Of a DNA stretch of 57,753 bases, positions 1 to 7,058 are shown piece after piece. The number at the start of each line of letters is the position of its first letter. The stretch's first letter is position 1. The stretch lies in contig NZ_SBAP01000017.1 in NCBI RefSeq assembly GCF_004134945.1, positions 1 to 57,753 on the forward strand. Direction: 5' to 3'. Under the pieces are notes generated by a model. The model was given only the letters and a program-made list of their open reading frames with translations, was not told where the DNA came from and ran no database searches. The position numbers and the translations under genes are program-made. The stretch comes from Fusobacterium_C necrophorum_A (GTDB lineage: Bacteria > Fusobacteriota > Fusobacteriia > Fusobacteriales > Fusobacteriaceae).

Positions 1-119
1 AACTGAGCAATCTTAGTTTTAGAATACCCTAATTTAAAGTAAGCTTCAATTTTTCCTCTTTCAATGGAAGTTAAATGTTTACCTTTTTCTCTTTTTATAG
101 TATACTTTTGTTGAACCAT
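1..119 (-). CDS. IS30-family transposase, N-terminal fragment (cut by window edge)
   Basis: About 39 codons are visible from an ATG whose complement lies at 117-119, and the frame runs open off the left edge. The peptide begins MVQQKYTIKREKGKHL and continues with TSIERGKIEAYFKLGYSKTK. That is the N-terminal helix-turn-helix of IS30-family transposases, which recognises the element ends; the DDE catalytic core would lie outside the window. A Shine-Dalgarno AGGAG sits just upstream (129-134). Family assignment rests on the HTH segment only. Whether the gene is intact cannot be judged here. Confidence 0.75.
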   Translation of the reverse strand, partial: MVQQKYTIKREKGKHLTSIERGKIEAYFKLGYSKTKIAQ

Positions 120-183
120 AGTAGTTTATCTCCTTTTGATTGATCCGCAAATTAATCATATCATAGAAAACTACTTATGGTTC
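113..183 (-). promoter_or_regulatory. Inverted repeat able to sequester the IS30 transposase start codon
   Basis: The segment 113-127 is the reverse complement of 168-183 apart from one extra T. On the transposase mRNA the 3' arm covers the AUG and the spacer, and the Shine-Dalgarno lies directly beside it. Such stems in IS leaders often block translation of read-through transcripts starting outside the element. That role is inferred. Confidence 0.5.
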
Positions 184-273
184 TTTTTATTTTATTTTAG
201 TGTGACACTTTATTTTACAACTTAGAAATAAAAAATTATTGAATTATTTTTTCATTTCTATTTATTCCCTTCT

Positions 274-305
274 GTTCTTTATCAACACAATTTGTCAAAG
301 AAGCC
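274..305. repeat. Stray ISL3-type terminal sequence
   Basis: Read on the minus strand from 305, this segment begins GGCTTCTTTGACAAATTGTG. It matches the right end of the complete ISL3-family element at 3208-3237, which begins GGCTCTTTGTCAAATCGTG, with one indel and a few substitutions. No transposase is attached. It looks like the remnant end of another copy or of a non-autonomous derivative. Confidence 0.55.
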
Positions 306-330
306 GAAAAAATGACATTGAGAGAAAAAT

Positions 331-357
331 TATCATCAACACCATTTCTTATTCAAC
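331..357. repeat. Inverted copy of the left ISL3-element end, left arm
   Basis: Its reverse complement matches 1641-1667 at 23 of 27 positions, with the 14-base core AAATGGTGTTGATG identical. The adhesin gene at 454-1416 lies between the two arms. Confidence 0.6.
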
Positions 358-395
358 TAAAAGAGTAGTAAAATTTGAGAGAATTAAAAGGAGAA

Positions 396-420
396 AGGAG
401 TCACAAATCCTGTAACTCCT
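396..420 (-). terminator. Possible terminator of the hexad-repeat adhesin gene
   Basis: An inverted repeat AGGAGT / ACTCCT extends inward by three more pairs after one mismatch. It lies about 35 bp past the adhesin stop. On the minus strand it is followed by a T-rich but interrupted tract, so it is a moderate candidate. Confidence 0.45.
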
Positions 421-453
421 CCCAAAGTTTTACTATTCCATGAAATTCTCTTA

Positions 454-1416
454 CTATCTGGTCTTAAATTTGTAAGTAACTCCCCCACCAATAGCATTGT
501 AATGAGGATCTCCAGCTACTCCACTCCATTTTGCATGAACTTTCAAGTCTTCATTTACTCCATAAGCAATTCCAACTGCAACAGCTTGATCCCCAACATA
601 GTGTCCTATTCCTGCTCCAATAGCCACTTCTCCTGTATTTACATTTTGGAAATCCACATTTGACATCGCTACCGTCATAGCAGTTCCTTTATTTACTTTT
701 CTGTCTAAGTGCTTAATTGCAGAACTGTTTGCCGCAATGGCTTTGTCTTGTCTTTCGTCTGCTTCTCTTCTTGCTTCCACTTCTTTTTCAAGTTTATTGA
801 TATTTCCTCTATTTGTTCCAATTTCATATGCTAATTGTGTATCAGCAAGAGCTCTTCTTTCTGATTCTGCTATAATAGCTTCTTCTGTAGTTTTCAATTT
901 TTCTTTTACATCAACTCCATCTATAGTTAATTTACCTTTTACTGATAAATTTCCCTTTACAGTAGCATTTTTTCCAACAGTCAAGTTTTCTTGAACAGTA
1001 GAATTTCCTCTAACAGTTGAGTTTCCTCCAACATCAAAATTTCCTCCAACATAAGAATCTTTCACAATAAAAGAAGCCCCCTCAACAATTGAGTTTCCTC
1101 CAATAAACGAATTTCCATCAACATCAAAATTTTTTCTAACAGTCAAGTTTTCTTGAACAGTTGAGTTTCCTCTCACTGTAAGACTCTTGTGAACAGTTGA
1201 ATTTCCATGAACATTAAGGTCTTTAACATATGTCGTCCCATAAACAACAAAGTCTTCCCAAACATGCTCAGACCAAGGAATAAAAGATCCATACCCCGGA
1301 ATAACATATCCATACCCCACATTTCCGGTAATAGCAAATATTGTCAATACCGCTAAACTCATACTAAACTTTCCTTTAAAACAACCTTTCACTAACTTTT
1401 CTAAATTGTTTTTCAT
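454..1416 (-). CDS. Small trimeric autotransporter adhesin with hexad-repeat passenger
   Basis: This 320-residue protein is predicted to be secreted and trimeric (type Vc). Residues 1 to about 36 look like a long signal peptide with a basic start and a hydrophobic core SLAVLTIFAI. Residues 67-168 form 17 uninterrupted six-residue repeats of the type xxVxGN (LTVRGN, STVQEN, FDVGGN), which suggests a beta-helix or beta-roll. Residues about 170-245 are charged and heptad-like, fitting a coiled-coil stalk. Residues about 246-320 match the YadA-like membrane anchor (VAIGAGIGHYVGDQAVAVG, ending GGGVTYKFKTR). It is short for this family, which often exceeds 400 residues. The gene stands alone, bracketed by IS-end-like inverted sequences. 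The anchor call is firm; the ligand is unknown. Confidence 0.82.
   Translation of the reverse strand: MKNNLEKLVKGCFKGKFSMSLAVLTIFAITGNVGYGYVIPGYGSFIPWSEHVWEDFVVYGTTYVKDLNVHGNSTVHKSLTVRGNSTVQENLTVRKNFDVDGNSFIGGNSIVEGASFIVKDSYVGGNFDVGGNSTVRGNSTVQENLTVGKNATVKGNLSVKGKLTIDGVDVKEKLKTTEEAIIAESERRALADTQLAYEIGTNRGNINKLEKEVEARREADERQDKAIAANSSAIKHLDRKVNKGTAMTVAMSNVDFQNVNTGEVAIGAGIGHYVGDQAVAVGIAYGVNEDLKVHAKWSGVAGDPHYNAIGGGVTYKFKTR
913..1218 (-). repeat. 18-bp tandem repeat array coding 17 protein hexads
   Basis: The DNA coding residues 67-168 of the adhesin is a run of 18-bp units. Two 24-base stretches at 976-999 and 1138-1161 are identical and exactly 162 bp (nine units) apart. Repeat-number change by slippage or recombination would keep the reading frame. 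Confidence 0.75.
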
Positions 1417-1482
1417 AATATCCTCCCCATATTCTTAGTTTGTAAACGGTTTGTATAACTTAACAATAGTTATATATTACTT

Positions 1483-1511
1483 ATGATAATATATTTTCTC
1501 ATAAAAATCAA
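1483..1511 (-). promoter_or_regulatory. Promoter of the hexad-repeat adhesin gene
   Basis: On the minus strand TTGATT (1506-1511) and TATCAT (1483-1488) are spaced by 17 bp, about 67 bp upstream of the ATG. A 7-bp inverted repeat TATAACT/AGTTATA (1454-1460, 1468-1474) falls at the expected transcription start and could be an operator. Confidence 0.5.
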
Positions 1512-1622
1512 GATATAAAAAATTATTTCTGTTTTTTTTAGAAATTTTTCATGAATTTTATACATCATTTTCCTTTTATTTTTATGGATTTTTTTCAAAA
1601 AAATATTTTTTTCATTTAAAAA

Positions 1623-1650
1623 TTGTTTTTATTTTTTGCGGTTGTATAAT
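1623..1650 (+). promoter_or_regulatory. Possible promoter of the ISL3 transposase spanning the element's left end
   Basis: TTGTTT (1623-1628) and TATAAT (1645-1650) are 16 bp apart. The -10 lies inside the inferred IS end and the -35 in flanking DNA, so this could be a hybrid promoter created by insertion. The surrounding DNA is very A/T-rich, so a chance match is possible. Confidence 0.35.
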
Positions 1651-1667
1651 AAATGGTGTTGATGGGA
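1641..1667. repeat. Left ISL3-element end; right arm of the inverted pair around the adhesin
   Basis: This partners the inverted copy at 331-357 (23 of 27 positions identical, including a 14-base perfect core). The pair faces away from the adhesin gene. Confidence 0.6.
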
Positions 1668-1769
1668 AATGTTTCCTCAATACCATTTTTTTTACAAAAA
1701 AAAGTGGAGACAATGAAATTTTCCTATTAAAATGTAATCGCGAAACCCAATTTAAAAGGAGTGATTTCA

Positions 1770-3047
1770 TTGTCTCATTCAGATTTTATCAAAGTTCTTT
1801 TCGATTTACAAGACCCTAATTTATATTTTTTAGAGGATGACATTCAAAGAGTTCAAAAAAAACAAATCTACTCTAAAGTATTACATGCTACTTTAACCAA
1901 AGATACCTGCGCTTGTCCTCATTGTCATTCTCAAACAACTGTAAAAAATGGTTTTAAAACAACAAAAGTTCGGTATCTCCCTTTTCAAAACTATCCCATC
2001 ATCATTGCCTTGAAAAAACAGAGATTTCTTTGTAAAGAATGTCACCATTCTTTTACTCTAGAAACGCCGATTGTCAAAAAACATGCTTCGATTTCACAAA
2101 CCTTAAAACTCTCTGTTTTAAACAGTTTACAAGAAAATATGTCTCTTTCTTTGATTGCAAAACAACATAGAATCTCGATTCCTACCGTACAACGAATTTT
2201 AAAACAAGGCTATCTTTCCTATGAGATTTCTAAAAAATCCCTTCCAAAAGTGCTTTGTTTTGATGAGTTTAAATCGACGAAAGATAGTGATGGAGCCATG
2301 TCTTTTCTTTTTATGGATGGAATCTCCCATAAAATATTGGATATTGTTGAAAATCGAAAATTACCTGCGCTCGAAGATTATTTCTCAAGATTCTCCTATC
2401 AAGCGAGGTCTCAAGTGAAATATATTGTCATGGATATGTATTCCCCTTATATTCAACTTGCAAAACGTTGTTTTCCAAAAGCAAACATTGTACTAGACAC
2501 CTTTCATATTGTTCAACTTGTCAATCGTGCTTTTAACCAAACAAGAATTCGAGAGATGAATCAAGAGAAAACGAAAAATCCAAAACGATATCGCATGCTA
2601 AAACGAGATTGGAAACTGTATCTACAAGATTTTTTAACCTTATCAGAAAGTAGAAAATACTGTCATTCCTTAAAACAACTCATTTCTCCCAGTGAAAAGG
2701 TAGATTATGTAATATCTAAGAAGGAAAATTTACGACAAGATTATTATTTTTATCAAGATATTTTATATGCTGTAAAAAGAAAAGATTTTCGACTGTTCGA
2801 ATCTTACTTAGAACGATGGAAGAAAAAGCTAAGCTCTAAGATGCAAACAGCTTGGAAAACACTTCGTAAATACAGAAAATATATTCGAAACAGTTTAGAA
2901 ACAAGCTATACCAATGGAGCTTTAGAGGGAAGGAACAATTTTATTAAATCTGTCAAACGAGTTGCATTTGGATTCCGTAGGTTTTCCCATTTTCGACAGA
3001 GAATTTTAATTATCCAAGGGATAGCGCAAATCAATCCCAATTTTTAA
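1770..3047 (+). CDS. ISL3-family transposase
   Basis: This DDE transposase cuts and pastes its own element. From a TTG at 1770 the protein is 425 residues (MSHSDFIKVLFDLQDPNL). A GTG at 1761 is in frame but overlaps the AAAGGAG ribosome binding site, so TTG eight bases further on is preferred. It has an N-terminal zinc-finger-like CPHCHS and CKECHH cysteine pair set, a helix-turn-helix (SLIAKQHRISIPTVQRIL), then the catalytic DDE region with FDEF, VMDMYSPY and, late, TNGALEGRNN. The reading frame is intact and full length for ISL3, so the copy could be active. The final residues RRFSHFRQRILI are typical of the family. Confidence 0.93.
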   Translation: MSHSDFIKVLFDLQDPNLYFLEDDIQRVQKKQIYSKVLHATLTKDTCACPHCHSQTTVKNGFKTTKVRYLPFQNYPIIIALKKQRFLCKECHHSFTLETPIVKKHASISQTLKLSVLNSLQENMSLSLIAKQHRISIPTVQRILKQGYLSYEISKKSLPKVLCFDEFKSTKDSDGAMSFLFMDGISHKILDIVENRKLPALEDYFSRFSYQARSQVKYIVMDMYSPYIQLAKRCFPKANIVLDTFHIVQLVNRAFNQTRIREMNQEKTKNPKRYRMLKRDWKLYLQDFLTLSESRKYCHSLKQLISPSEKVDYVISKKENLRQDYYFYQDILYAVKRKDFRLFESYLERWKKKLSSKMQTAWKTLRKYRKYIRNSLETSYTNGALEGRNNFIKSVKRVAFGFRRFSHFRQRILIIQGIAQINPNF

Positions 3048-3147
3048 ACAATTTTTTTAATTTCATAAACATATCCTTAGGATCTTCGGGTTCTTTTTTG
3101 TGCTAGCCAAAATTTAAGATACGATTTTATTTTTTCAGATAGAAAAA

Positions 3148-3187
3148 AGGATTTTAAAGATTTTGTTTCCAAAATCCCTAAAATCCT
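3148..3187 (+). terminator. Hairpin after the ISL3 transposase
   Basis: AGGATTTTA / TAAAATCCT is followed inward by a second stem GATTTTG / CAAAATC around a TTTC loop. It lies about 100 bp after the transposase stop and inside the element. No clean T-tract follows, so it may insulate the IS rather than act as a strong terminator. Confidence 0.45.
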
Positions 3188-3239
3188 CTTGAAAATTTCA
3201 TATTTTATTCTTCATCAACACGATTTGACAAAGAGCCAA

Positions 3240-3270
3240 TAGTACGGAAAGAACAATCTCTCCCGTACTA
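3240..3270 (-). terminator. Terminator hairpin of the polC-region operon, abutting the IS
   Basis: TAGTACGG / CCGTACTA is a perfect 8-bp stem about 20 bp beyond the Na/Pi symporter stop. The ISL3 right end (3237) lies two bases past the stem. Where a T-run would be expected the minus strand reads TTGGCTC, the IS end. Confidence 0.55.
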
Positions 3271-3288
3271 TTTCTCTTAAAACTATTC

Positions 3289-4923
3289 CTACAATTTCAT
3301 ATAAAACTCAATAATATTATAAATATGGTCTGCAGCTCTCTGATAATAGTTGATAATATCCGAGAACTCCGTATTCAATCTGGAAGGAATGATATTTTCC
3401 GTATTGTCTTTGAAGTGCTCCTTTCGCTTCATCTTACAGAAATTCTTAATTTCATTGTATTCGTCAATACCCTCTGAAAAATATTTCATTTCCTTGCTTT
3501 CATATCCATGATGAATGTGTTGAAAAAATTGCACGAGTTTATCATTTAAGTCCTTCAAAATTTCGACTCGAAAGCCCTCAATCAGGATGTTATGTTCTTG
3601 TAATTTTTCAATGGAATCCCCAATTCTTCCGATATAGTCACTGATGGTTTCATATTCATCGCAAACCAATAAATTTCTTCTTGTTTTTTCAATATATTCC
3701 TGATTTAAAGTTCGATTCAAAAGAGCATAGTTTACATTATTGATTTCCTTTTCATACAGATCCAATTTGTCTTCCACTTCATTGATTTCTGCCACATTTA
3801 CAGGTATTTTTTCAGAATCTTCATACAATTCTTCTAAACGGAAAAAAATATGTTTAATGTATTTTCCCATGGTCAGTACTTCGTTCTTGGTTTGATCAAT
3901 AATTACGGTAGGCAACATTTTTCCCATGGCGGAAAGCTTGGTAACTTTCATTTCCCCTTCTTCCATGTTTTCATCACTTGATACTACTTTTTGTAAGAAT
4001 GTATCAAACATACCTATAAAAGGAATCAATAAGATGACATTACAAATATTGAAAAAAGTATGAGCGGAAGCAATCGCCGCTCCCATATGATGCATCGGAT
4101 CCAAGATATTCTCCAAAGCGAATAAATAGTAAGGGAAAATAGCAGTGACCCATAGCACTCCGATAAGATTGATTAAAGTATGAGCATAGGCTGCCCGTTT
4201 TGCATTGGAAGAAGCTCCAAGGGAAGCCAATAAGGCTGTAATTGTCGTTCCTACATTTTCTCCCAACACCAAAGCCACCGCCGTAGGATAATCAATCAAT
4301 CCTTGACTTGCCAAGGTAATCGTAATTCCTAAGGTAGCGGCAGAAGATTGCACAATTCCTGTAATAGCGGCTCCCACCAAAGCTACTTTTAACACTCCCA
4401 AATAGGAATTGGCTTGAAAGGCTTGAAACATGTTCACAAATTCCGGTAAGTCCCGTAAAGGCCGCAGCCCGTCACTCATGAGCTGTAATCCCAAAAAAAT
4501 AAATCCGAAGCCCATCAAAGTTCGTAAACGAATCTTGATCTTATCTTCCTTTTTAAACATTAAGAGTATGGCGGCGACTCCCACAATCGGCAAACCGTAT
4601 TTTCCAATATTCATGGCAAGTAACCACCCTGTAATGGTAGTTCCGATATTTGCTCCTAAAATAATTCCCAGAGCCTGCTTTAAGCTTAACAAAGATGCAT
4701 TGACAAATCCAATCGTCATCACAGTGCTGACCGAGGAAGATTGTACCAAAGCGGTGATGAGAATCCCTGTAAAAATCCCCAGTACCCGATTGGTTGTTAA
4801 AGTTGCCAAAATCTTTTTCAAACGCGGTCCTGCAATTTTCTGCATTCCGGAGGACATATTCTCCATTCCCAACAAAAAAATTCCCAGTCCTCCTACAACG
4901 GTACATAATACCTGAAAATACAT
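3289..4923 (-). CDS. Na/Pi cotransporter family protein with C-terminal PhoU-like domain
   Basis: This inner-membrane phosphate:Na+ symporter (NptA/YjbB-like) has 544 residues. Residues 1 to about 310 hold two copies of the diagnostic QSSS/QSSA repeat: LVQSSSVSTVMTIGFV near residue 60 and IVQSSAATLGITITLA near residue 192. GANIGTT and GENVGTT follow them as part of the inverted-repeat fold. About residues 340-544 are helical and charged and resemble PhoU. The start ATG follows GGAGG. It is the last gene of the minus-strand cluster, 21 bp after ilvA. Direction of transport (uptake or phosphate export, as shown for YjbB) cannot be told from sequence. Confidence 0.9.
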   Translation of the reverse strand: MYFQVLCTVVGGLGIFLLGMENMSSGMQKIAGPRLKKILATLTTNRVLGIFTGILITALVQSSSVSTVMTIGFVNASLLSLKQALGIILGANIGTTITGWLLAMNIGKYGLPIVGVAAILLMFKKEDKIKIRLRTLMGFGFIFLGLQLMSDGLRPLRDLPEFVNMFQAFQANSYLGVLKVALVGAAITGIVQSSAATLGITITLASQGLIDYPTAVALVLGENVGTTITALLASLGASSNAKRAAYAHTLINLIGVLWVTAIFPYYLFALENILDPMHHMGAAIASAHTFFNICNVILLIPFIGMFDTFLQKVVSSDENMEEGEMKVTKLSAMGKMLPTVIIDQTKNEVLTMGKYIKHIFFRLEELYEDSEKIPVNVAEINEVEDKLDLYEKEINNVNYALLNRTLNQEYIEKTRRNLLVCDEYETISDYIGRIGDSIEKLQEHNILIEGFRVEILKDLNDKLVQFFQHIHHGYESKEMKYFSEGIDEYNEIKNFCKMKRKEHFKDNTENIIPSRLNTEFSDIINYYQRAADHIYNIIEFYMKL

Positions 4924-4944
4924 ATAGCCTCCTGTTATCTTTAC

Positions 4945-6147
4945 TTATCCGGCGATTCTTGCTCCATTCTTTTCCAAAGCCAGATGAATCTCTTCTTGAT
5001 GTTCTTTATCTCTACATTCTACCACTAAATCCACTTTTACTTCCGTAATTGCCAGAGACGCTCTATATTTTGTCTGACTGATATAGATAATATTGGCATT
5101 TTGTTCATGAAGAACCCTTGTCAACTTCTCCATTTCTCCCGGTTTATCCTGAATATACACGGTAACTTCATGTCGTTGTCCATTCAACACCAAGGCTTTA
5201 TTCACAATTTTTTCAATAAAGTTCATATCTACATTTCCACCCGAAATCACGGCACAAACTTTTTTTCCTTTTACATGGATTTTTCCCGCCAACAGAGCAG
5301 CTACTCCCGAAGCCCCCGCTCCTTCCGCCACTAATTTACTTTTTTCCAACAAATAGAAAATTCCCTGTACAATTTCATCTTCTGTTACAGTGACGACTTC
5401 ATCCACATATTTTTTTACCAATTCCAAGGTTTTACATCCTACTTTACGCACTGCTATTCCATCTGCAATGGTAGAACATTGTTCAATATCACAACATTCT
5501 CCCTTTGCCAAAGCGGCTGTCATGGAAGCCGCCCCTGCCGCTTCCACTCCGATCACTTTCACTTCCGGTTTTAAAGACTTGATCGCTGTTGCAATTCCTG
5601 CCAGGATTCCTCCGCCCCCGATAGGAACCAAAACGACATCGACATCCGGCAGTTGCTCTAATATTTCAAGTCCAATCGTTCCCTGTCCTGCAATGACTTC
5701 CTCATCATCAAAAGGATGTAAGAAAATAGCTCCGGTTTCTTTTTGAATGTCCAACGCTTTTTGATAGGCATTATCATAGACCTCTCCATGCAAGACAACT
5801 TCCGCTCCATATTCTTTCGTTGCTCTTACCTTGGACAAAGGAGCTCCCGCCGGCATCACAATGGTGGATTTAATCCCCTTTGCCGTTGCTCCCAAAGCCA
5901 CTCCTTGAGCATGATTTCCTGCGGAAGATGCAATCACTCCGCACTTTTTTTCTTCTTCTGACAGATGTGCAATTTTATTCAAAGCTCCTCGAAGTTTAAA
6001 AGATCCTGTTTGTTGTAAATTTTCCAATTTAAAATAAACATCATTTCCTGTCTGTACTCCCAATTTTGGACAATTTAATACCGGAGTCCTTCTGACGGAA
6101 TCTTCAATACATTTTTTTGCTTCTTGAATTTTTTCCAGTGTTACCAT
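4945..6147 (-). CDS. ilvA: Threonine ammonia-lyase (threonine dehydratase), catabolic type with ACT domain
   Basis: This PLP enzyme converts threonine to 2-oxobutanoate and ammonia. The 400-residue protein has the PLP lysine in GSFKLRGA (K51), the substrate loop SSAGNHAQG (74-82) and the phosphate-binding glycine loop GGGG (177-180). One ACT domain occupies about residues 325-400 (VTVYIQDKPGEMEKLTRVL). One short ACT domain fits the TdcB/IlvA2-like form rather than E. coli biosynthetic IlvA with its long regulatory tail. Amino-acid fermentation is central to fusobacterial metabolism, so a catabolic role is likely but inferred. It sits 16 bp after the DUF2156 gene. Confidence 0.9.
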   Translation of the reverse strand: MVTLEKIQEAKKCIEDSVRRTPVLNCPKLGVQTGNDVYFKLENLQQTGSFKLRGALNKIAHLSEEEKKCGVIASSAGNHAQGVALGATAKGIKSTIVMPAGAPLSKVRATKEYGAEVVLHGEVYDNAYQKALDIQKETGAIFLHPFDDEEVIAGQGTIGLEILEQLPDVDVVLVPIGGGGILAGIATAIKSLKPEVKVIGVEAAGAASMTAALAKGECCDIEQCSTIADGIAVRKVGCKTLELVKKYVDEVVTVTEDEIVQGIFYLLEKSKLVAEGAGASGVAALLAGKIHVKGKKVCAVISGGNVDMNFIEKIVNKALVLNGQRHEVTVYIQDKPGEMEKLTRVLHEQNANIIYISQTKYRASLAITEVKVDLVVECRDKEHQEEIHLALEKNGARIAG

Positions 6148-6163
6148 ACTCTTCCTCTCCTTT

Positions 6164-7045
6164 TTATCTTTTTGAAATAAGGTTGTACTTTTTTAGCAGG
6201 AATACAGGGTGATATGACTCCTTCGCTTCTCGAAGTCCTTCATCTCCAAAATCATCCTCACGATTTACATACCGGTATTCTAAAAAATGTTGTTGTAAAA
6301 ACAGGCTGTTTAAAATCTGATAACTTCCCGGGTAGTCTGCAATGGCTTTTTCTACGTGAATTAGCACATATTCTTCATCCAAAGCTTCTCCCAAACTAAA
6401 ACCGACGATCTCCCCGTTTACCTTTAGAACGGACCCTTTCAGCTCCAAGGCTTCAAAATGATCCAATAAGGATACAATTCCTATATTTTCGTTTCGTAAT
6501 ACCTCTTCCTTTTCACATTCTCGACAGAAACACCACTGACTTTGAAACTTCTTCACTTCTTCCAAGTTCTCCTGAGTCATTTCTTCAAAACTGAAATCAG
6601 GATAGTTTCGTTTGAATTTACTGATATGATTTTTCTTTTTGGCAAATCTTCTTCCTTTCAAAAAGGCGAGATCTTCCACCTGATATACGTAGTCAAAGGA
6701 ATCTCGGGCTTCTTCCAAGATATATTCTTCTTTTAATCTTTCCCACCAATACTCCGGAATATAGCAAATAGGAGCTTTTTCCTCCAAAATACTTTCAATC
6801 CGTCTTTTCATCGCCGCTATATTTTCTTCCGTTTCTTCCTTAGGAATCGGCATAAAATAGTATATCTGATCATTATAATATCCTCGTAAACAAAGTACAT
6901 TTTCTATTTCCTGATATTCAATCGTTTCCCCTCGACTCCAAAGAAATAAATTGCTGAACACAAAATCACAAATATGAAAACGATGTTTGGTATAAGCATC
7001 AATTACTTCTTTGCTTTCGATTTCTAATTTTTTCCACATATTCAC
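6164..7045 (-). CDS. DUF2156 (GNAT-like, LPG-synthase C-terminal-like) protein
   Basis: This 293-residue soluble protein starts at a GTG placed nine bases after GAGG. It begins MNMWKKLEIESKEVIDAYTK and has CDFVFSNLFLWSR, a conserved DUF2156 segment, with a C-terminal acyltransferase-like half (VKVNGEIVGFSLGEAL, HVEKAIADYPGSYQILN). The family is related to the aminoacyl-phosphatidylglycerol synthase catalytic domain and FemABX-type GNAT folds. No membrane segments are seen, so it is not MprF itself. Its substrate is unknown. It lies between pepV and ilvA in the same transcription unit. Confidence 0.8.
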   Translation of the reverse strand: MNMWKKLEIESKEVIDAYTKHRFHICDFVFSNLFLWSRGETIEYQEIENVLCLRGYYNDQIYYFMPIPKEETEENIAAMKRRIESILEEKAPICYIPEYWWERLKEEYILEEARDSFDYVYQVEDLAFLKGRRFAKKKNHISKFKRNYPDFSFEEMTQENLEEVKKFQSQWCFCRECEKEEVLRNENIGIVSLLDHFEALELKGSVLKVNGEIVGFSLGEALDEEYVLIHVEKAIADYPGSYQILNSLFLQQHFLEYRYVNREDDFGDEGLREAKESYHPVFLLKKYNLISKR

Positions 7046-7058
7046 TATTTCGCCCCTC

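Larger units (their letters stand above)
1..221 (-). mobile_element. IS30-like insertion sequence, 5' end
   Basis: This covers the transposase start plus about 100 bp of leader. The likely terminal repeat is the segment at about 199-220, which contains GTGACACTTTATTTTACAA on the plus strand. The outer boundary near 221 is inferred because the other end of the element lies outside the window. Confidence 0.5.
1640..3237 (+). mobile_element. Complete ISL3-family insertion sequence
   Basis: One full-length transposase gene lies between imperfect terminal inverted repeats. The right end read inward from 3237 begins GGCTCTTTGTCAAATCGTG and continues TTGATGAAG. The left end from 1640 begins GGTTGTATAATAAATGGTG and continues TTGATGGGA. 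The two align around GTGTTGATG. No 8-bp target duplication is visible: the left flank is TTTTTTGC and the right flank AATAGTAC. The left boundary is therefore less certain, or a rearrangement followed insertion. Confidence 0.65.

Noticed and set aside
913..1218. Regular 18-bp repeats considered as a CRISPR-like array
   Set aside because: The units are contiguous without spacers and code in-frame hexads of a secreted protein.
3048..3240. A small gene downstream of the ISL3 transposase
   Set aside because: No open frame with a binding site was found; the stretch holds a hairpin and the right IS end.
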